DNA of 64,000 bases, taken from the NCBI GenBank assembly GCA_035546855.1, contig DASZVY010000005.1, positions 62,001 through 126,000 on the forward strand, written 5' to 3'. The stretch is from Nitrobacter sp035546855. Its GTDB lineage: Bacteria > Pseudomonadota > Alphaproteobacteria > Rhizobiales > Xanthobacteraceae. The notes beneath the pieces were generated by a model that saw only the letters and a list, made by a program, of their open reading frames with translations, had not been told where the DNA came from and made no database searches. Position numbers and translations under genes: made by a program. Below, one piece after another: positions 33,083-41,822 of this stretch (its first letter is position 1; every line of letters starts with the position of its first letter).

Positions 33083-34321
33083 TCAGGGACTCTTGGCCAG
33101 TTGCGCGCGCGACCGGCTGACGGTGTCGGCCGACACCGGAGGCGCCGCGTTGCCCCAACTGTTGCGAATGTAGGTCACGACCGCGGCGGCCTGCGCGTCG
33201 TTCAGGCGCCAGTCGAAGGCCGGCATGCCCGGACCGGTCGGGGCGGCCGGCGTGGCCACGGCGTACGATCCGTGCAGCACCATGCGGACCAGCGTGGTGG
33301 GATCGTCGGATTGCACGAGCGAGCTGCCTGCGAGGCGCGGGAAGAGCTGAGACTCGCCTGAACCATCGCCTTTATGGCAAGCCGAGCAGGCGTCCTTGTA
33401 GATCGCGGCGCCGGCCTTCATCACAGGGTCGTCGGCAGCCACGGGCGCCGGCTTCGTGGATTGTCCGGCGCCGCTATCCAGCAGATAGGCGGCAATCGCC
33501 GTGACGTCGGCATCGGTCATCTGCGACGTCGAATGCGTCACCGCTTCGGCCATCGGCCCCGACGCCAGCGTCCACTTGTTGGTGCCGGTCTTCAGATATT
33601 GGGCGAGATCATCCTTCGACCACTGCCCGATGCCCTTGTGTTGGTCGGCGGTGATGTTGGGCGCGAACCATCCCTGCAACACCGCGCCTTGCAGCGGCTG
33701 ATCGGACTTGTCGCCGCCGAGAAGATTCTTCGGCGTATGACAGGTGCCGCAATGGCCGGGGCCCTGCACGATATAGGCGCCGCGATTCCACTCCGCCGAC
33801 TTGCCGGGATCCGGCATGTAGCGGCCGGGCGTGAAATTCACCCAGTTCCAGGCCAGCATCACGAGGCGGATGTTGAACGGGAACGGAAGCTGGTTGGCAA
33901 CCACGTTGTGGCGAACTGGTGGCACGGTTGCAAGGTAGGCGCGGATCGCCAGCACGTCGTCACGCGTCATCTTGGTGTAGGCCGGATAAGGCATCGCCGG
34001 ATAGAGCCGAACGCCGTTGTGGCCGCGGCCGTCGCGAATCGCCGCGACGAAATCGTCATCGCTCCAGTTGCCGATTCCGGTCTCGGTATCGGGCGTGATG
34101 TTCGGCGCGACCAGCGTGCCGAAAGGTGTCTGCAGCGGCAGCCCGCCGGCGAACGGCGCGCCGCCCGGCGCCGTATGGCATCCCGCGCAATCGCTCAGCG
34201 TTGTCAGATAGCGGCCATGCCCGATCTGATCGAAACTTTGCTTGTCGCGGCCGAAAGCCGCGCCGCTGAGGATCAGAATCGCCGAACTCGCGGCGAGGAG
34301 AGTGCGCGTCGCCGTCGTCAC
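33083..34321 (-). CDS. Membrane-linked triheme cytochrome c subunit of a flavin dehydrogenase
   Basis: This is a 412-residue precursor from a GTG at 34319-34321 that overlaps the upstream gene by 4 bp. It has a signal peptide (about 1-23), then three c-type heme domains with CAGCH, CGTCH and CSACH motifs, spaced as in the cytochrome subunit of gluconate 2-dehydrogenase and alcohol dehydrogenase. It would take electrons from the flavin subunit and pass them to ubiquinone. No strong C-terminal anchor is seen. It is the last gene of the three-gene operon. Confidence 0.9.
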   Translation of the reverse strand: MTTATRTLLAASSAILILSGAAFGRDKQSFDQIGHGRYLTTLSDCAGCHTAPGGAPFAGGLPLQTPFGTLVAPNITPDTETGIGNWSDDDFVAAIRDGRGHNGVRLYPAMPYPAYTKMTRDDVLAIRAYLATVPPVRHNVVANQLPFPFNIRLVMLAWNWVNFTPGRYMPDPGKSAEWNRGAYIVQGPGHCGTCHTPKNLLGGDKSDQPLQGAVLQGWFAPNITADQHKGIGQWSKDDLAQYLKTGTNKWTLASGPMAEAVTHSTSQMTDADVTAIAAYLLDSGAGQSTKPAPVAADDPVMKAGAAIYKDACSACHKGDGSGESQLFPRLAGSSLVQSDDPTTLVRMVLHGSYAVATPAAPTGPGMPAFDWRLNDAQAAAVVTYIRNSWGNAAPPVSADTVSRSRAQLAKSP

Positions 34322-36081
34322 ATCAGGGGTCCCGGATTTTTCAGATAACGCGTGGTGATGGCGTCGGCGGTCCAGTAGGCGAGCGCGCCAACGGTATCGG
34401 TCGGGTTGTAGCCGTGGTTTTGCGGAAACACCGATGCCCCGCCGGGGACGAACACGTTGTGCACGTCCCAGCTCTGGCAATAGCGATTGAGGACGCTGGT
34501 CGCGGGATCGCTGCCCATGACAGTGCCGCCGGTGTTGTGGGTGGTCTGGTAGATCGTGCTGTCGTACGGCCCCTTGCGCGGATGGGCGCTGACTTCCGAC
34601 GGATTCATCGCCTTTGCGATCTCGGCCAGCCGCTCGGTCAGATAGGCCGACATCTTCAGCTCGTTGTCGTGGAAGTCGAACGTCATCCGCATCAGCGGGC
34701 GGCCGAAGCGGTCCTTGTAGGTCGGATCGAGATCGAGATAGCAGTCGCGATAGCTGTAGGAACTGCCGTGGGTGGAGAGGCCGAAGCCGTGCTGATAGGT
34801 CTCGGCGGTGGCCTTCTTCCAGGCTGCGCCCCACTTCGGCGTGCCTTTCGGCACCGGGCGGGTCTGGATCGGCCGGCCGTTGGTCTGTCCCGCGCCCATG
34901 TAGCCGCCGCCGAAGAAGCCGAGGCCGGTATGATCGAAATTGTCGCCATTGTAGTCGTCGATGATCATCCCGTGCGCGCCGGTGGCGATGAAGGGATTGA
35001 GCACCTTGTCCTTGAGGATGATGCTGACGCCAGACGTGGTCTGATAGGCGTAGTTGCGGCCGACCACGCCTTGTCCGGTTTGGGGATCGTAGGGCTTGCC
35101 GATTCCCGACAGCAGCATCAGTTGCACGTTAAAGAAGGAGAACGCGCAGAGCAGGACCATGTCGGCGGGTTGCTCCCACTCCTCGCCGGAGGTGTCGACA
35201 TAGGTTACGCCGGTGGCGCGCTTGCCCGTCGAGTCCAGGTTGATCCGGGTGACTTCGCTCTCGGTCTGCGCGGTGAAGTTCGGAAACCGCAGCAGCGCCG
35301 GCAGCACGCAGACCTGCGGGCTCGCTTTCGAATAGTTGCCGCAGCCGAACCGCTCGCAGAAGCCGCAATAGCTGCACTGGCCCATGCGGATGCCGAGCGG
35401 ATTGGTGTAGGCCTCGCTGAGATTCGACGCCGGTTGCGGGAAAGGCGAATGCCCGACCTTGCGCGCCGCTTCGGCGAACAGCGTCGCGGCCAATCCTTGC
35501 TTCAGGGGCGGCGTGGGGTATTCCGACGAGCGCCAGCCTTCGAACGGATTTCCGCCCGCCTGAATGGCGCCTCTCAGGTTGCCGGCCTTGCCGGACGTTC
35601 CGCACAGTTTTTCGAACCGGTCATAGCAGGGCTCAAGCTCGTCGTAGCTGACGGGCCAGTCCTGGATGGTCATGTCGTCGGGCAGCATCGCCTTGCCGTA
35701 GCGCTGCTCCAGATGACTGCGGAGCTTGAAGTCGGTCGGCAGGAAGCGCCAGGTCTGGCCGTTCCAGTGCACGCCGGCGCCGCCGACGCCGTTGCCGGGC
35801 AGGAAACCCGAGAAATTGCGGATCGGCAGCGCCGTCTGGTTCATCTTGTTGCGGAAGGTGAGGGTGTCCTGCGCTGGCCGCAGGAACAGATCGAGCCGCA
35901 CGGCGTAGCGCAATTCGTCGGGTGCATAGGCCGGTGGAAAATCGGTGGCCGTATCGCGCCATGGGCCGCGCTCGATCGCGACCACGTCGAGTCCCGCCTT
36001 GGCGAGTTCGTAGCCGAGAATGGAGCCGGTCCATCCCAGCCCGATGATGACGACATCCTTGCGAGGCAGTTTGCGCGCCAT
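34318..36081 (-). CDS. GMC-family FAD-dependent oxidoreductase (gluconate 2-dehydrogenase large-subunit type)
   Basis: The 587-residue protein begins MARKLPRKDVVIIGLGWTGS, with a dinucleotide-binding fold for FAD, and ends with the GMC C-terminal region (GGASVFPQNHGYNPTDTVGALAYW) containing the active-site His. A Cys cluster, CSYCGFCERFGCG, lies near residue 260; related FAD-glucose/fructose dehydrogenases hold a 3Fe-4S cluster in such a region. There is no signal peptide, so export on the Tat signal of its partner is likely. The sugar or polyol substrate cannot be told. It is preceded by the Tat-type subunit with a gap of only 4 bp. Confidence 0.88.
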   Translation of the reverse strand: MARKLPRKDVVIIGLGWTGSILGYELAKAGLDVVAIERGPWRDTATDFPPAYAPDELRYAVRLDLFLRPAQDTLTFRNKMNQTALPIRNFSGFLPGNGVGGAGVHWNGQTWRFLPTDFKLRSHLEQRYGKAMLPDDMTIQDWPVSYDELEPCYDRFEKLCGTSGKAGNLRGAIQAGGNPFEGWRSSEYPTPPLKQGLAATLFAEAARKVGHSPFPQPASNLSEAYTNPLGIRMGQCSYCGFCERFGCGNYSKASPQVCVLPALLRFPNFTAQTESEVTRINLDSTGKRATGVTYVDTSGEEWEQPADMVLLCAFSFFNVQLMLLSGIGKPYDPQTGQGVVGRNYAYQTTSGVSIILKDKVLNPFIATGAHGMIIDDYNGDNFDHTGLGFFGGGYMGAGQTNGRPIQTRPVPKGTPKWGAAWKKATAETYQHGFGLSTHGSSYSYRDCYLDLDPTYKDRFGRPLMRMTFDFHDNELKMSAYLTERLAEIAKAMNPSEVSAHPRKGPYDSTIYQTTHNTGGTVMGSDPATSVLNRYCQSWDVHNVFVPGGASVFPQNHGYNPTDTVGALAYWTADAITTRYLKNPGPLM

Positions 36082-36085
36082 CAGT

Positions 36086-36826
36086 TTAACCCTTCGTCGT
36101 CCAGTCCGCGCGGCCCATGATGCTGACCGGCGGCAACGGATAAGGTTCGTTATGGCGCTCGACCCAATCGCGATAGTCGTAGCGCGCGCCCGGAAAGCCG
36201 ACCAGCTTCCAGCCCGCCATGTCGCGGTTGCCGCCATAGATCGGATCCGCGAAAAACCCTTCCATGGTGTTGTTCAGGAGCAGCGTGAAGAAATCGGGGC
36301 CCTTCACGCCGTCGAGCTTGATGGCATTCGTTTCGAGGCCGGACAGCACCTTGTCCTGATCGGCGGCGGCCAGTTCGGCGAACGTCTTGCCGGAATAGGT
36401 GGCCTTCACATAAGCCGCGATCGCCTTGAGCCCTGCGCGATAGCGCGCCGCGGGCGAATCCGGCGACTGATAGCCTTGCGTCTCCGCGCCAGGCATGAAG
36501 GGCGGCCGGGTGTAAAGGCCGGCGGCCCGGCCGTAAGGACCCGCAAGCTGCCGGTCGATGAAGACCGCGCAGCCCGCCTCCTTGCCGCCCGGACCGCGTT
36601 CGTCGGGTGGAATCAGCCGGTCGACGGCAGCCTCGACCAGCGAGGCCTCGTCGGCGGCGAAAAATTGCCAAGGGCCAAGCCGCACTTGCTCGGGTGGCGA
36701 CGTGTTGTCCGGCGAGACGGGTGGGCCGCCGGAAATGGTGCGGGCCCGGCCGGCGGTCGACGTCGCCATCAGCATCGCGGTGCAGGCGGTGAGGAATGTG
36801 CGCCGGGTAGGGGAAAGCAGGGACAT
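36086..36826 (-). CDS. Gluconate 2-dehydrogenase subunit 3 family protein with Tat signal
   Basis: The 246-residue protein starts MSLLSPTRRTFLTACTAML, a twin-arginine signal (RRTFL) followed by a hydrophobic stretch. The rest shows the small-subunit family blocks: FFAADEASLVEAAVDRLIP, GPGGKEAGCAVFIDRQLAG, FFTLLLNNTMEGFFADPIYGG and GFPGARYDYRDWV with PYPLPPVSI. Such subunits guide the GMC flavin subunit across the membrane by the Tat pathway. It is the first gene of the operon. The 256 bp upstream hold no recognised operator. Confidence 0.88.
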   Translation of the reverse strand: MSLLSPTRRTFLTACTAMLMATSTAGRARTISGGPPVSPDNTSPPEQVRLGPWQFFAADEASLVEAAVDRLIPPDERGPGGKEAGCAVFIDRQLAGPYGRAAGLYTRPPFMPGAETQGYQSPDSPAARYRAGLKAIAAYVKATYSGKTFAELAAADQDKVLSGLETNAIKLDGVKGPDFFTLLLNNTMEGFFADPIYGGNRDMAGWKLVGFPGARYDYRDWVERHNEPYPLPPVSIMGRADWTTKG

Positions 36827-37082
36827 GGCATTTCGGCGTGAGGACGATGCGGGGTTGAGCGATCCTGCACCCGACCGTCGTTCCCGTCCCGCATTTTATT
36901 TTTGTTCTAAACGGGAACTAATTCGGGGATGAGATCGACCGGAGCCTTGCGGCGCAGGAGCATCCGTCCTCAGAGTCCGACCCAAGAAGAAGTCCTGAAA
37001 AGTCGGGTATTCTCGATTTTGGCGCGTCACGGCCGGATTATTCCGGCCATCCGCGTCTTGCGGCACGATGATCGCCGCGCTC

Positions 37083-38261
37083 TCAGCCGAAGATCGTTGC
37101 GGGAATGCGGCTGTAGACCCGCCGCGCGTTGTTCGCGAAGATCGCGCGCTTGTCGTCCGCGCTCAACGCCGGCGAGCCGTCGATGTAGCGGCGGGTGTCG
37201 TCGTAGTTGAAGCCGGTCTGGGGATCGACGCCCTTGACCGCGCCGAGCATCTCCGACGCGAACAGGATGTTGGCTGCGGGGATCACCCGGGTCAGCAGGT
37301 CGATGCCGGGCTGGTGATAGACGCAGGTATCGAAGAACACGTTGTTGAGGACGCTCTCCGTCAGGGGCGGGCGCTTCTGGTCCTGCGCGATGCCGCGGTA
37401 GCGGCCCCAATGGAAGGGAATCGCGCCGCCGCCGTGGGGGATGATCAGCTTCAGGGTCGGGAAATCCTTGAACAGGTCCGACATCATGAGCTGGACGAAA
37501 ACGGTGGTGTCGGCGTTGATGTAGTGGCTGCCGGTAGTATGGAAGACGGGATTGGCGGCGGCGCTGACATGGATCATGGCGGGCACGTCGAGTTCGACCA
37601 TCTTTTCGTAGAGCGGATACCACCAGCGGTCCGTCAGCGGCGGTTCTTTCCAGTAGCCGCCGCTCGGATCGGGGTTGAGGTTGCAGCCGACGAAGCCAAG
37701 CTCCTCGACGCACCGCTGCAGTTCGGGGATGCAGGTCTTCGGGTCGACGCCCGGCGATTGCGGCAACTGACAGACGCCGATGAAGTTCTTCGGATAAAGT
37801 TGAGTGAGACGATAGATCTGGTCGTTGGACACGCGTGACCACGCCGCGCTGACGGCGGCGTCGCCGATATGATGGCTCATGCCGGACGCGCGGGGGGAAA
37901 GGATCGTCGCCGTGGTGCCGCGCTCGCGCTGCAGGCGCAATTGCGCGCCCTCGACGGATTGCCGCAGTTCGTCGTCGCTGATCTTGAGCGACTCCACCGA
38001 CGGCATCTGCGCGCGATCGCCGATTGCGGCGATCTGGCGCTTGCGCCACTCGATCAGTTGCGCCGGTTCGGTGGTGTAGTGCCCATGGCAGTCGATGATC
38101 GGTCCGGCCGACGGCATCGCCCGCGCTGTCCCCTGATCGGCTTCGAGATTGGTCGGCGAGGACAGGCCCGCGCCCGCCGCGGCCATCGCGAGGAACGGTT
38201 GCCACGCGCCGCCGCAGCAGGCACAGCCGCCCGGATGGTTGGTTCCGGAATAGGTAAGCAT
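37083..38261 (-). CDS. ligJ: 4-oxalomesaconate hydratase (LigJ), ACMSD-type amidohydrolase
   Basis: ATG 38259-38261 has GGAGG six bases upstream. From about residue 55 the protein matches LigJ/PmdE: IIDCHGHYTTEPAQLIEWRKRQIAAI with metal ligands His59 and His61, then AMIHVSAAANPVFHTTGSHY, IIPHGGGAIPFHWGRYRG and FASEMLGAVKGVDP with the glutamate ligand. LigJ adds water to 4-oxalomesaconate to make 4-carboxy-4-hydroxy-2-oxoadipate in the protocatechuate 4,5-cleavage and gallate routes. It has an unusual 54-residue N-terminal extension with a CACC motif at 13-16. ligK lies just upstream on the same strand. Confidence 0.9.
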   Translation of the reverse strand: MLTYSGTNHPGGCACCGGAWQPFLAMAAAGAGLSSPTNLEADQGTARAMPSAGPIIDCHGHYTTEPAQLIEWRKRQIAAIGDRAQMPSVESLKISDDELRQSVEGAQLRLQRERGTTATILSPRASGMSHHIGDAAVSAAWSRVSNDQIYRLTQLYPKNFIGVCQLPQSPGVDPKTCIPELQRCVEELGFVGCNLNPDPSGGYWKEPPLTDRWWYPLYEKMVELDVPAMIHVSAAANPVFHTTGSHYINADTTVFVQLMMSDLFKDFPTLKLIIPHGGGAIPFHWGRYRGIAQDQKRPPLTESVLNNVFFDTCVYHQPGIDLLTRVIPAANILFASEMLGAVKGVDPQTGFNYDDTRRYIDGSPALSADDKRAIFANNARRVYSRIPATIFG

Positions 38262-38304
38262 GTCCGCCTCCCCCAAAAATGAAATTGATGCGGCTCAGTC
38301 GATG

Positions 38305-38979
38305 TCAACCGTGAATCGTGCAGCCGAGCCGGGTCAGCGTGGCGTCGACCCACGACCGGTCGACGGTGCCGTTCCGGATCGCCGCCATCTGCCTGGTCTC
38401 GGCCTGATGTTTGGCCTCCGCCGCTTTCAGGAGGTCGGCGGCCGCATCGAACGGCACGCAGACGATGCCGTCGCCGTCGCCGACGATGAGATCGCCGGGC
38501 GCGATCACCATGCCGTCGAGGGCGATGGTCACGTTGATTTCGCCGGGGCCGTCCTTGTAGGGGCCGCGATGGGTCACGCCGGCGGCATAGACCGGGAACG
38601 CGCCGGCATGCAGCGTGTCGTAGTCGCGGATCGCGCCGGCAATGACGAAGCCGGCGACGCCGCGCCGCTCCGCCTGCGTTGCCATCATCTCGCCGATCAG
38701 CGCGTTGGTGAGATCGCCGCCGCCATCGACCACGATGACGTCGCCGGGCTCGGCCATGTCGATCGCCTTGTGCACCATGAGGTTGTCGCCAGGCCGCGTC
38801 TTCACGGTGAGGGCGGGGCCGGCCAGAATCCCTTCGCGATGAATGGGACGAAGCGTCGCGCCGCCCGCGGCCATGCGCGACATCGAGTCCGAGATATTGG
38901 CGACGGGAAGCGCGCGGAATTTCGCGACGATGGCCGCATCGACCTTGCGCGCGCGTTTGCAAATCTGGAAACCGATCAT
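38305..38979 (-). CDS. ligK: 4-carboxy-4-hydroxy-2-oxoadipate aldolase (LigK/RraA-like)
   Basis: The 224-residue protein has the RraA/HMG-CHA aldolase fold with GDVIVVDGGGDLTNALIGEMMA and the key block VAGFVIAGAIRDYDTLHAGAFPVYAAG, where Arg and Asp (IRDYD) bind substrate and metal. LigK splits the product of LigJ into pyruvate and oxaloacetate. The order ligK-ligJ in one unit on the minus strand supports the assignment. The start MIGFQICKRAR was chosen since the frame upstream (to 39108) looks non-coding. Confidence 0.88.
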   Translation of the reverse strand: MIGFQICKRARKVDAAIVAKFRALPVANISDSMSRMAAGGATLRPIHREGILAGPALTVKTRPGDNLMVHKAIDMAEPGDVIVVDGGGDLTNALIGEMMATQAERRGVAGFVIAGAIRDYDTLHAGAFPVYAAGVTHRGPYKDGPGEINVTIALDGMVIAPGDLIVGDGDGIVCVPFDAAADLLKAAEAKHQAETRQMAAIRNGTVDRSWVDATLTRLGCTIHG

Positions 38980-39086
38980 TCGGGCGTCCTCGTTGTGATC
39001 TTGCCAGTGCACGGCGGCTGCCGACGCTGCTGCCCCGTGCGTTTCGATCACTATAAGCGCAGAGATCATCGCCGCGCCAGTGGAAT

Positions 39087-39250
39087 GGATTCGACACTCG
39101 CGACCCACCTAAGCGCGTGATCGCGATATGAGCGTCAAATCCAATGCGCTACCAGCAGGGTGTAATTGCTGGCGGCGTTTCGATTTCAACATTTGCAAAG
39201 ATGCGCGCTGCCAGCCCGCTGCAATTCTTGAGCGGACGCGTTGGCTCATA
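39087..39250. repeat. Structured intergenic repeat, copy 2
   Basis: The 56 bp at 39087-39142 match 29123-29178 at 40 of 56 positions without gaps, by hand alignment. The following part shares TTTGCAAAGA and CGCTGC blocks with the other copy in the same order. This copy also has an inverted repeat CCAGCA/TGCTGG near 39155-39175 and ATATGAGC/GCTCATAT at its ends. It lies between ligK and the IclR gene. Confidence 0.6.
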
Positions 39251-40034
39251 TACGCTGCTCGATGGCGTGCGCGGCATCGAGCAACACCTCCGCGACATCC
39301 TGCTCGCGGCGCGGGCCGAGCCGGTTGCGGACGGCGGACACCGTGATCGCGGCCACCGGATGGCCGTCGGCGGCCTTGATCCAGGTGGAGATCGACTTCG
39401 TTCCCTGAATCAGCCCGATTTCGCGCAGGTTGTAGCCCCGGCGCCGGGCCGCCGCGATCTGCGTCAGCACCGCCGATGGCGTGATACGATACGCCTCGAA
39501 CCGCACCGCATTGGCGGTCACGATCTTGCGAGCTTCCGACGCTGGCATCGCCGCCATGATCGCGACGCCGGCGCTGCTGACGCCGAGCGGCCGTCGCGCG
39601 CCGATTTCGATCGACAATACCTGGATCGGATAGGCGCCGATGCGGCGGTCGATGCAGAGCGTGTCGTTGCCGGTGCGGACCGTGAGAAACAGCGTATCCC
39701 CGATCTCCTGCGATAACCGCCGGAGCGTGCCGTCTGAGGCGGCGAGCAGGGCGGGGCGTGCGGGCCGCGCCAGCGCCAGTTCCCCGACCTGCCGCCCGAT
39801 GGCATAGCGGCCGGTTCTGTCGTGGCGTTCGACGATGCCTTCCTCGATCAGGACGTGCACGATGCGATGCACGGTCGGCCGGGTCAGGCCCGTCGCCTGG
39901 GCCACCTCGTTGAGCGGCACGCCGGCGTCCCGGCCGCTCGCCAGAATGCGCAGGACCGCCAGCGCGCGGCGGATGGCCTGGGCGCCCGGCCGGGGCTCGG
40001 TTCTGCGTTGGCGGGAGCGAGGTTGTTTGTCCAT
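39246..40034 (-). CDS. IclR family transcriptional regulator
   Basis: The 262-residue protein has a basic head (MDKQPRSRQRRTEPRPG), an N-terminal winged HTH with AIRRALAVLRILASGRDAGVPLNEVAQATGLTRPTVHRIVHVL as a landmark (key part GLTRPTVHRIVHVL) and a C-terminal effector-binding IclR domain. IclR proteins sense aromatic or small carboxylic acids. It lies between the ligJK unit and the divergent catabolic genes and is the obvious regulator of both. The operator-like palindrome at 40026-40046 covers its own start codon, which suggests autorepression. Confidence 0.9.
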   Translation of the reverse strand: MDKQPRSRQRRTEPRPGAQAIRRALAVLRILASGRDAGVPLNEVAQATGLTRPTVHRIVHVLIEEGIVERHDRTGRYAIGRQVGELALARPARPALLAASDGTLRRLSQEIGDTLFLTVRTGNDTLCIDRRIGAYPIQVLSIEIGARRPLGVSSAGVAIMAAMPASEARKIVTANAVRFEAYRITPSAVLTQIAAARRRGYNLREIGLIQGTKSISTWIKAADGHPVAAITVSAVRNRLGPRREQDVAEVLLDAAHAIEQRI

Positions 40035-40046
40035 ATCGTGGACAAA
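40026..40046. promoter_or_regulatory. Operator-like palindrome at the IclR start codon
   Basis: Perfect 8-bp arms TTTGTCCA (40026-40033) and TGGACAAA (40039-40046) surround a 5-bp centre. The left arm reaches the IclR start codon on the minus strand. The site is 138 bp upstream of the tctC-type gene on the plus strand. Its position and length suit an IclR dimer operator. Confidence 0.6.
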
Positions 40047-40183
40047 AACGGCACAATTCGGTCGACATGTAAAGCGGGCGGCCCCCATGATCGCGCCGGA
40101 TCGAGGCGTCGAGGACGCGCGGTCTGTTCACAAACCAGAATGGCGGACCCGCATCTGCCGCACGACACTTTCGGGAGGATGCC

Positions 40184-41152
40184 ATGAGACTTTTTGCAGC
40201 AATCGTCGCGACTGTCGCGCTCACGCTGGCCGGGCCGGCATCGGCTGATGACTACCCCTCGCGGGTGGTTCACCTCGTGGTGCCGTATCCGGCCGGCGGC
40301 AATGTCGACACCGCGGCGCGGATCGTCGCCGACAAGCTGCAGGCCAAGCTCGGCCAACCCTTCATCATCGACAACAAGGCCGGCGCCGGCGGCATGATCG
40401 CCGGCGAATACGTCGCGAAGTCCGCCAAGGACGGCTACACGCTGTTCGTCGGGGCGAACGGCCCGGTGCTGTTCGCGCCTGTCATCAACAAGCGCGAGAG
40501 CGCCTACAACTGGAAGAAGGATTTCATCCCGGTCAGTACGATCTCGATGACCGCGATCGTGCTCGAAACCAATCCTTCGGTCCCGGCCAAGACCGTGAAA
40601 GAGCTGTTCGACCTCGCGCGCAAGGAGCCGGGCAAGCTGACCATGGCCTCGCCCGGCGCGGGCACCAGCAATCATCTCCTGAGTGAATTGGCGCAGTCCG
40701 AACTGGGATTGCACTGGGTGACGGTGCACTATCGCGGCAACGCGCCCGCGACCAACGATCTGATCGCCGGCCAGGTGCAGTTCGCGTTCGACCAGATTTC
40801 CGTGGCGCTGCCATATATCAAGAGCGGGAAATTCCGGGCCCTCGCGGTCACGAGTCCCAAGCGGCTGCCCTGGCTGCCGGATGTGCCGACATTCGCCGAA
40901 CTCGGTTACAAGGATTTCGACGCGCAGACGTTCACCGGCCTGTTCGCGCCGGCCGGTACGCCGGATGCCGTGGTAAAGAAACTGCACGATGCCATGGCCG
41001 AAGTTCTCAAGGATCCCGACGTGGTCGGAAAATTCGACAAGCTCGGGGCCGCGGCCACCGCCATGACGCCGGCTGAATTCACGACGTATCTGGAGCATGA
41101 GGACGCGAAGTGGATTCCGATCATTCGCAAGGTGAATATCGGGTCCAACTAG
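40184..41152 (+). CDS. Tripartite tricarboxylate transporter (Bug/TctC) substrate-binding protein
   Basis: The 322-residue precursor has a Sec signal peptide (about 1-22, ending ASA). The mature part carries the Bug family blocks YPSRVVHLVVPYPAGGNVDTAARI, NKAGAGGMIAGEYVAKSAKDGYTL and RLPWLPDVPTFAELGYKDF. A strong GGGAGGATGCC leads into the ATG. These proteins bind carboxylates in the periplasm; no TctA or TctB membrane genes are nearby, so it is an orphan receptor, which is common. It opens the divergent catabolic gene run next to IclR. Confidence 0.93.
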   Translation: MRLFAAIVATVALTLAGPASADDYPSRVVHLVVPYPAGGNVDTAARIVADKLQAKLGQPFIIDNKAGAGGMIAGEYVAKSAKDGYTLFVGANGPVLFAPVINKRESAYNWKKDFIPVSTISMTAIVLETNPSVPAKTVKELFDLARKEPGKLTMASPGAGTSNHLLSELAQSELGLHWVTVHYRGNAPATNDLIAGQVQFAFDQISVALPYIKSGKFRALAVTSPKRLPWLPDVPTFAELGYKDFDAQTFTGLFAPAGTPDAVVKKLHDAMAEVLKDPDVVGKFDKLGAAATAMTPAEFTTYLEHEDAKWIPIIRKVNIGSN

Positions 41153-41180
41153 ACCCGGGTTGTCCCGTCAGGCCGCAATC

Positions 41181-41813
41181 ATGCTGATCGATCCGTCGGC
41201 GCTCGATGCCGAGAAAGTCTACCGGCTGATCACGGGAATCGTGGTGCCGCGGCCGATCGCGTGGGTGACGAGCCTGTCGGGCGGCGGCACGCTCAATCTC
41301 GCGCCCTTCAGCGCGTTCACCTTCGTCGCGCCAAAGCCGCCGATGCTGGCGATCAGCGTCGGCCGCAAGGCCGGAATCTACAAGGACACCGCGCATAACA
41401 TCCTCAACAACGAGGAATATGTGGTCCACATCGCGGATTCGTCGCTGATGACGGCGGTGCACGAGAGTTCGGCCGAACATCCGCCCGACGTCAGCGAGGT
41501 CGAGCAACTCGGTCTTGCGACGCTGGCGAGCGAGCGGATCAAGGTGCCGCGCCTTGCCGCCGCGCCGATCGCGATGGAGTGCCGTTTCCGGCACTGTTTC
41601 GAATTCGGCGAGACCCGCAGCCGCCTGATCGTCGGCGAGGTGCTGGTATTTCACATTCGCGACGGTCTCATGCAGAATGGCAAGATCGAAACGGAGGCGC
41701 TGGACCCGATCGCCCGCATCGCGGGCCCGCGTTACGCGCGGCTTGGCGAGATCGTCACGCTGAAGCCGGTGTTCCAGACCTCCAAATCTGAACCTCCAAA
41801 GTCAGGGACCTGA
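41181..41813 (+). CDS. Flavin reductase-like (FMN-binding split barrel) protein
   Basis: The 210-residue protein (ATG 41181; a TTG seven codons upstream is possible) has the flavin reductase domain: VYRLITGIVVPRPIAWVTSL, GGGTLNLAPFSAFTFVAPKPPMLAISVG and KDTAHNILNNEEYVVHI, then ECRFRH. Such proteins reduce FMN or FAD, often for a two-component monooxygenase, and this subtype (PRPIAWVT) often sits in aromatic or heterocycle catabolic clusters. No oxygenase component is beside it. It is 28 bp past the tctC gene and 9 bp before the FAH gene. Confidence 0.85.
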   Translation: MLIDPSALDAEKVYRLITGIVVPRPIAWVTSLSGGGTLNLAPFSAFTFVAPKPPMLAISVGRKAGIYKDTAHNILNNEEYVVHIADSSLMTAVHESSAEHPPDVSEVEQLGLATLASERIKVPRLAAAPIAMECRFRHCFEFGETRSRLIVGEVLVFHIRDGLMQNGKIETEALDPIARIAGPRYARLGEIVTLKPVFQTSKSEPPKSGT

Positions 41814-41822
41814 GGAGCAACC

